Shown here: one piece after another, positions 13,068-17,132 of the stretch
Numbering within the stretch: position 1 is the first letter of the stretch
Layout: the number at the start of each line of letters is the position of its first letter
DNA from: CAZXVW01 sp964644025
GTDB taxonomy: Bacteria > Acidobacteriota > Terriglobia > Bryobacterales > Bryobacteraceae
Length of the DNA stretch: 17,132 nucleotides
Assembly (NCBI GenBank): GCA_964644025.1
Contig: CAZXVW010000086.1
Coordinates: forward strand, 1-17,132
Reading direction: 5' to 3'
Notes under the pieces: generated by a model
Told to the model about the DNA's origin: nothing
Seen by the model: only the letters and a program-made list of their open reading frames with translations
Databases searched by the model: none
Position numbers and translations under genes: made by a program

Positions 13068-14684
13068 ATGAACGCCTGGCTGTTTGTGCTGGACATTGCT
13101 GTGTTGCTGGCGGTGGGGCTGCTGGCGGGAATCCTGTTCGAACGCCTGAGGCAGAGGGCGATCATTGGGTATCTGCTGACCGGCGTGTTACTGGGGCCGG
13201 CGGGGCTGCGACAAGTGGACTCCGGAGAAGGGGTGCGGGCGATTGCCGGGCTGGGCGTGGCGCTGCTGTTGTTCACGATTGGGCTCGAGTTCTCCTGGGC
13301 GCGGTTGCGCCAACTCGGTATTGTCGCTTTTGGGGGCGGTGGGCTGCAGGTGGCGATGACGATTCTGCTGTTCGCGGCGGCCGGTTGGCGGGTGGGACTG
13401 CGGTATCAGGAGGCGCTCGTGTTCGGGAGCGCCGTTGCCTTGAGCAGCACTGCCGTCGTGCTTCGGGTGCTCGTAAACCGGGCGGAACTCGACAGTCTGC
13501 ACGGACGGAACGCGCTGGGCATTCTGCTGTTGCAGGACATGGCCGTGGTGCCCCTGGTGCTGATGGTGGAAGCGCTGAGCGGCGGGCGGATGGCGCGCTC
13601 GGTTCTGGCGCTCGGGACCAGTTTGCTGGAGGCGGCCCTCTTCGTCGCGGCACTGATGCTGGTCAGCCGGTACGTGCTGCCGCGACTGCTCCACGTGGCC
13701 TCGTCCTGCCGGAGCCGCGAACTGCCGGTTCTGTCAGCCATCACCGTGTTCCTGTTCGCGACATGGGGCTCGCACGCGTTGGACCTCTCGCCCGTTCTGG
13801 GTGCGTTTGTGGCCGGGCTGTTCCTTGCCGGCAGCCCCTTTGCCGATCAGATCCGTGCGGATGTCGCGCCGCTGCAAGTCGTGTTCGTCACCATCTTCTT
13901 CGCCTCGATCGGCATGTTGGTCGAAGTGCCCTCGACTGCCCGCATCCTGTCGGTCGTGCTGCTGGCGGCGGCAGTGGTTGCCGGCAAGGCGTTGATCGTG
14001 GCGGCTGTGGTATGGCTGTTTCGGCGGCGCCCCGGCGAGGCGTTCGCCACCGGATTGACGTTGGCGCAGATCGGCGAGTTCTCATTTGTGCTGGCGGAGC
14101 TCGGCTACGAACGGCAAGTGCTGAGTGCAGCCACCTTTCAGGTGCTGATCGCCTCTTCGCTACTCACGCTACTGGCCACACCTTATCTGATCGCGGCCGC
14201 CCGAAGGGTGTCGCGGCTGGGCCGGATGAAAACCGGCAAACCGGAACTGGGGGCGGAGGTGGCGGGAGAAGAGCAGATCATAGTGGTCGGTTTCGGCCCG
14301 GCAGGTCAGGAGGTGGTCGCGGAGCTTGAAGCAGAGGGCGTGCCGTTCGTCGTGCTGGAGCTGAATCCGCACACCGTCCAGGTCTACCGCTCGCGCTTTC
14401 CTATTGCGCTGGGCGACGCGACTCAGCCGGAGATCCTCGAGCACGCTGGACTGGCGCGGGCCAAGGCAGTGGTAGTTACGATTCCGGACGCTGACATCGT
14501 CCGCCTGGTGATTCGCCAGGCGAAGGCGATTGCTCCGAATGTTCCCGTGATTGCTCGGGTGCGCCAGCATCACCGCGTGCCGGAACTGCTTGAGGCGGGC
14601 GCCGATGATGTGGTGGATGAAGAGGCCCTCACGGGCACCGAGCTGGCGCAGCGGCTCTCGGGGCGGGCGAGTCCGGACACTTAG
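13068..14684 (+). CDS. CPA2-family cation:proton antiporter with C-terminal TrkA-N (RCK) domain, KefB/YbaL-like
   Basis: Inner-membrane monovalent cation (probably potassium)/proton antiporter or efflux protein of 538 residues. The membrane domain (1-385) has about 12-13 helices, the conserved GYLLTGVLLGP (34-44), LFTIGLEF (68-75), Gln156-Asp157 of the transport core (LLLQDMAVVPL), and QIGEFSFVLAELG (334-346). A TrkA-N domain follows (403-525) with the nucleotide motif GFGPAG (408-413) and acidic Glu431 after strand 2, pointing to NAD(H) binding. No TrkA-C domain is present. The start at 13068 matches the family N-terminus; 32 more codons are open upstream. The Shine-Dalgarno is weak. The 3' end overlaps convergent tsaE by 56 bp. 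Ion specificity is inferred. Confidence 0.93.
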   Translation: MNAWLFVLDIAVLLAVGLLAGILFERLRQRAIIGYLLTGVLLGPAGLRQVDSGEGVRAIAGLGVALLLFTIGLEFSWARLRQLGIVAFGGGGLQVAMTILLFAAAGWRVGLRYQEALVFGSAVALSSTAVVLRVLVNRAELDSLHGRNALGILLLQDMAVVPLVLMVEALSGGRMARSVLALGTSLLEAALFVAALMLVSRYVLPRLLHVASSCRSRELPVLSAITVFLFATWGSHALDLSPVLGAFVAGLFLAGSPFADQIRADVAPLQVVFVTIFFASIGMLVEVPSTARILSVVLLAAAVVAGKALIVAAVVWLFRRRPGEAFATGLTLAQIGEFSFVLAELGYERQVLSAATFQVLIASSLLTLLATPYLIAAARRVSRLGRMKTGKPELGAEVAGEEQIIVVGFGPAGQEVVAELEAEGVPFVVLELNPHTVQVYRSRFPIALGDATQPEILEHAGLARAKAVVVTIPDADIVRLVIRQAKAIAPNVPVIARVRQHHRVPELLEAGADDVVDEEALTGTELAQRLSGRASPDT

Positions 14685-15129
14685 GGGTGCCCGTCGAGTG
14701 GCCGGCAGCTCGGGTGCGGCTTGCGAGGCGGATCTCCCGCTCTTCATTTTCCAGCCGCCTGATATGAATCTCGATCCGTTCCTCGGGCATCAGCTCCGGA
14801 AAGCGTTCTCCCCATTCGACCAGCACCCTCGCTTCCCCGTCGAAGATCTCCTCCAGCCCCAGCCGGGCCACCTGGCGCGCGTCGTCCAGCCGGTAGAGAT
14901 CCACGTGGTAAAGACGCACCGGATCACCATACTCATGGATGAGGGTAAACGTCGGGCTCGAGACATCCTCCGGCTCGGCGGCGCCCAGTCCCTTGGCGAT
15001 CCCCTTGGCCAGCGTTGTCTTGCCGGCGCCGAGCTCGCCGATCAACAAGACCACGGACCCGGCAGGAAGTTCGCCCGCCAGCCGCTCGCCGAGCGCAATG
15101 GTTTCTTCTTCAGACCTTGTCCGGTACAC
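14629..15129 (-). CDS. tsaE: tRNA threonylcarbamoyladenosine biosynthesis ATPase TsaE
   Basis: ATPase that works with TsaB and TsaD to make t6A at position 37 of ANN-decoding tRNAs. The protein has 166 residues, slightly long. Walker A is GELGAGKTT (31-39); SSPTFTL (57-63), HVDLYRL (75-81, Asp77) and VEWGER (104-109) are conserved family motifs. There is no ATG; GTG 15129 is chosen because the family homology begins there (RTRSEEETIALGERLA) and GAGGA lies 8 nt upstream. It overlaps the end of nnr by 20 bp. The last 20 or so residues (rich in Pro and Ala) are encoded over the 3' end of the convergent antiporter gene and are probably a disordered tail. The nnr-tsaE neighbourhood matches yjeF-yjeE of E. 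coli. Confidence 0.95.
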   Translation of the reverse strand: MYRTRSEEETIALGERLAGELPAGSVVLLIGELGAGKTTLAKGIAKGLGAAEPEDVSSPTFTLIHEYGDPVRLYHVDLYRLDDARQVARLGLEEIFDGEARVLVEWGERFPELMPEERIEIHIRRLENEEREIRLASRTRAAGHSTGTPKCPDSPAPRAAAPARCP

Positions 15130-16663
15130 GCCCGCATTCCTCGATCGCCTCGGGCAGGTAAGCCAGCAGATCCGTCGCCACCAGCGCCTGCTCTCCGAGA
15201 TCCCCGGCGCCCAGCTCACCGGCACGGCCGTGCAGCCACACGGCGGCCAGCACCGCTCGCTCGAGCTGATCGGGGAACTGCGCCACCAGCCCGGCGATCA
15301 GTCCGGTGAGAATATCGCCCGAGCCGCCCGTCGCCATGGCTGGCGTGCCGGTCGGGTTGATCCAGACACGTCCGTCCGGCATCGCGATCAACGAGCGCTG
15401 CCCTTTGAGCACCAGCACTACATTGTGTTCAGTGGCAAAGCTCCGGGCGGTGCCGACACGGTCGGCAAGGATCTCGTCGCGGGACAACCCTGTCAGCCGC
15501 GCCATCTCGCCCGGGTGCGGCGTCAGGATCAGCGAGGGCCGCCCAGGGAATTCCGTGCCCGCGATGGCATTCAATCCGTCGGCGTCCACGACCATGGGCT
15601 GGCGGAATGTCGCCACCGCCTGGCGCGCGAACTGCACGGTTTCCGCATCGGTGCCGATGCCGGGCCCCAGCCCCAACACGGTCTTGTTTTCCGCCACCCG
15701 CTGGATGCGGCCCGTCTCGAAGGCGGCCGGCGAGATGGAACCGCCGGCGGTCTCCGGCAACGGTTCGGTCATCAGTTCGGCGGCGTGGCCGGCGATCACC
15801 GGGATGGCGGAGGAGGCCGAGGCCACGGTGACCAGCCCCGCGCCGGCCCGCAGCGCCGAAATTCCCGCCATTGCCGCGGCGCCCGTTTTCCCGCGGCCTC
15901 CACCAATGACCAACACATGCCCGAAGCTTCCCTTGTGCGCACCCTTCGGCCGCGGCGCAAACAGGCGACGGAACTCGTCCGGCCCGTTCAGGGAGAGAAA
16001 GATCGAATCGTCATCCTCGTACAACGCCGGCGGGGAACCAATCGTTCCGACCCGCAACTCGCCCACCGCCTCGCAAGCCGGTGGCAGAACGTGTCCGAGC
16101 TTGGGCGCCGTGAAGGTCACCGTGTAATCGGTGCGCACAGCCTCCCCCAGCAGCGTACCGGTGTCGCTCGGCAGGCCGGACGGGATGTCCACCGCCACCA
16201 CGCGCGCTTCCGGGAAGCCGGTGTTGATCTCGCGGATCAGCTCCAGCATGCGTCCGCGCGCCGGTCCCGTCAGCCCGGTCCCCAGCAAGGCGTCCACCAC
16301 CAGCGTCGCGCGCCGGATCTCCGGCGTGGTGGTGTCCGTGATCGGGCACCCGCAGGCAACCGCCATGCGGTAGTTCTGGGCGGCGCTGCCTTTCAGTGAT
16401 TCCGCCTCGCCGGCGAACACCACTTCCAGCGAGCGCGGCCGGAACCTGGTCAAAAGCTGCCGGGCGACGACGAAGCCGTCACCCCCGTTGTTTCCCTTGC
16501 CGCAAAACACCACCACCCGCTGCCGGGCGAGCGGCGCGAACTTCTCAGCGATTAGCTCCACCACGCGATGTCCGGCGTTCTCCATCAGAACAATGTCGGG
16601 AATTCCCAGCTCCGTGGTGCGGCGATCCACCACGCGCATCTGGGCCGCGGTCAATACCTTCAT
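15110..16663 (-). CDS. nnr: Bifunctional NAD(P)H-hydrate repair enzyme (epimerase + dehydratase)
   Basis: Repairs damaged nicotinamide cofactors: the N-terminal YjeF domain epimerises R- and S-NAD(P)HX, and the C-terminal ribokinase-like domain dehydrates S-NAD(P)HX with ADP. The protein has 517 residues. The epimerase part shows CGKGNNGGDGFVVAR (54-68), DALLGTG and VAVDIPSG; the dehydratase part shows KGSFGH (244-249) then VLVIGGG, TPHPGEM (381-387), and ATGGSGDILTG with Asp450. Two ATGs compete: 16669 lies only 1 nt after GGAGG, while 16663 lies 7 nt after it, gives the family start MKVLTAAQMR, and makes a 4-nt ATGA overlap with the RCK gene, so 16663 is used. It is the middle gene of the RCK-nnr-tsaE unit. 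Confidence 0.96.
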   Translation of the reverse strand: MKVLTAAQMRVVDRRTTELGIPDIVLMENAGHRVVELIAEKFAPLARQRVVVFCGKGNNGGDGFVVARQLLTRFRPRSLEVVFAGEAESLKGSAAQNYRMAVACGCPITDTTTPEIRRATLVVDALLGTGLTGPARGRMLELIREINTGFPEARVVAVDIPSGLPSDTGTLLGEAVRTDYTVTFTAPKLGHVLPPACEAVGELRVGTIGSPPALYEDDDSIFLSLNGPDEFRRLFAPRPKGAHKGSFGHVLVIGGGRGKTGAAAMAGISALRAGAGLVTVASASSAIPVIAGHAAELMTEPLPETAGGSISPAAFETGRIQRVAENKTVLGLGPGIGTDAETVQFARQAVATFRQPMVVDADGLNAIAGTEFPGRPSLILTPHPGEMARLTGLSRDEILADRVGTARSFATEHNVVLVLKGQRSLIAMPDGRVWINPTGTPAMATGGSGDILTGLIAGLVAQFPDQLERAVLAAVWLHGRAGELGAGDLGEQALVATDLLAYLPEAIEECGRVPDKV

Positions 16664-17132
16664 TGCCATTCCTCCATCGATTTCGCTAACCGGTGCAACT
16701 GTTCCACATGCCCCATCACCACCAGGTGATCACCGCACTCGACCACTGCATCGGCCGGCGGATTGAATTGCATCTCTCCATTGGCCCGGCGGATCGCCAA
16801 CACGATGACGCCCAGATCGCGCGGCAGTTGCAGGTCCTTGAGCGACTTCGAACAAAACGGACTTTGCTTGCGGACGTGCACCTGCTCCAGCGCGATACCC
16901 AGCCCCATGTTCACCGTCGAGGCGGTCACCTCCAGGAAATCGGCCACGTACGGCCTGAGGATCGCCTGGGCCAGGCGGTAGCCCGCAATGTCATAAGGGC
17001 GGAAGATGGCGTCGGCGCCCGCTCTTTTCAGCTTGCTTTCCGACTCCTCTTCGTTGACCCGCGAGGCGACCCGCAGCTTTGGGTTCAGGGCCTTGGCCGA
17101 AAGGATCAGAAACAGGTTGTCGGCATCGGTCG
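16660..17132 (-). CDS. TrkA/RCK-domain potassium channel or transport protein, N-terminus beyond the window
   Basis: 156 C-terminal residues are visible; the frame stays open to the window edge. The first part is the end of a TrkA-N (RCK_N) domain: TDADNLFLILSAKALNP, then RVNEEESESKLKRAGADAIF and RPYDIAGYRLAQAILRP, typical of potassium-channel RCK domains. A TrkA-C domain follows (about 85-150), with SKSLKDLQLPRDLGVIVLAIRR, PPADAVVECGDHLVVMG and a final amphipathic helix. Whether the missing part has a two-helix pore (MthK-like channel) or only RCK_N (KtrA/TrkA-like) cannot be told. Its stop overlaps the nnr start by 4 nt. Methionine 95 codons before the stop is internal, not the start. Confidence 0.88.
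   Translation of the reverse strand, partial: TDADNLFLILSAKALNPKLRVASRVNEEESESKLKRAGADAIFRPYDIAGYRLAQAILRPYVADFLEVTASTVNMGLGIALEQVHVRKQSPFCSKSLKDLQLPRDLGVIVLAIRRANGEMQFNPPADAVVECGDHLVVMGHVEQLHRLAKSMEEWQ

Noticed and set aside
12644..13276. 210-codon minus-strand frame reaching into the antiporter gene
   Set aside because: The upstream two thirds is Ser/Pro/Arg-rich and antisense to the antiporter start; only the last part looks coding-like and is listed as a finding.
14939..16399. Plus-strand frame of 486 codons opposite tsaE and nnr
   Set aside because: The opposite strand holds two full sets of catalytic motifs; this translation is His/Arg-rich and featureless.
1..17132. tRNA, rRNA, CRISPR arrays, insertion sequences, phage or toxin-antitoxin genes
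   Set aside because: Looked for by eye on both strands; no cloverleaf with CCA-end pattern, repeat-spacer array, transposase motif or terminal inverted repeats found.

Overview
The window is 17.1 kb of GC-rich, gene-dense bacterial chromosome carrying mostly housekeeping and envelope functions. I see no rRNA, tRNA, CRISPR, phage or insertion-sequence signal. Gene content (a separate PurS subunit, a PP2C/RsbU-type phosphatase with an extracytoplasmic sensor, an IscR-like Rrf2 regulator, joined nnr-tsaE) suggests a free-living Gram-negative. I lean towards Acidobacteriota (Bryobacterales-like), but this is an inference from overall character and not a proven placement.

Layout from left to right: (1) the 3' part of a sodium:solute symporter gene (+), convergent with (2) a minus-strand pair, an Rrf2 regulator followed by clpP; (3) a minus-strand operon purS-glmS-yjbQ (5-nt gap, then a 4-nt ATGA overlap); (4) a plus-strand MFS transporter whose end overlaps by 23 bp a minus-strand gene for an unrecognised exported protein; (5) a plus-strand dacB (PBP4-type peptidase) diverging from the exported-protein gene across only 22 bp; (6) a minus-strand sugar pair, an ArnA-type nucleotide-sugar dehydratase/decarboxylase followed by a GT2 glycosyltransferase; (7) a plus-strand membrane RsbU-like phosphatase and a plus-strand CPA2 antiporter with a TrkA-N (RCK) domain; (8) a minus-strand, tightly overlapping operon: RCK potassium-channel/transport protein (5' part beyond the window), nnr (NAD(P)HX repair) and tsaE (tRNA t6A synthesis).

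Functional links: purS and glmS both feed glutamine-dependent anabolism; glmS (UDP-GlcNAc supply), dacB (peptidoglycan), and the nucleotide-sugar enzyme plus GT2 all concern the cell envelope. The antiporter and the RCK protein both handle cations, and RCK domains usually sense NAD(H), the cofactor that Nnr repairs. The Rrf2 regulator keeps the three cysteines and histidine of IscR-type Fe-S sensors and sits just upstream of clpP.

No clearly novel multi-gene system is visible. The most unusual signals are regulatory. Several -10-like hexamers lie only 6-8 nt from start codons, including a 22-bp divergent spacer in which two -10 boxes on opposite strands overlap, which implies leaderless mRNAs. 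Further points are U-tract-less GC hairpins at gene ends, convergent genes whose coding sequences overlap, a long leader ahead of the antiporter, and a 13-nt repeat-containing spacer between Shine-Dalgarno and start in the ArnA-like gene.
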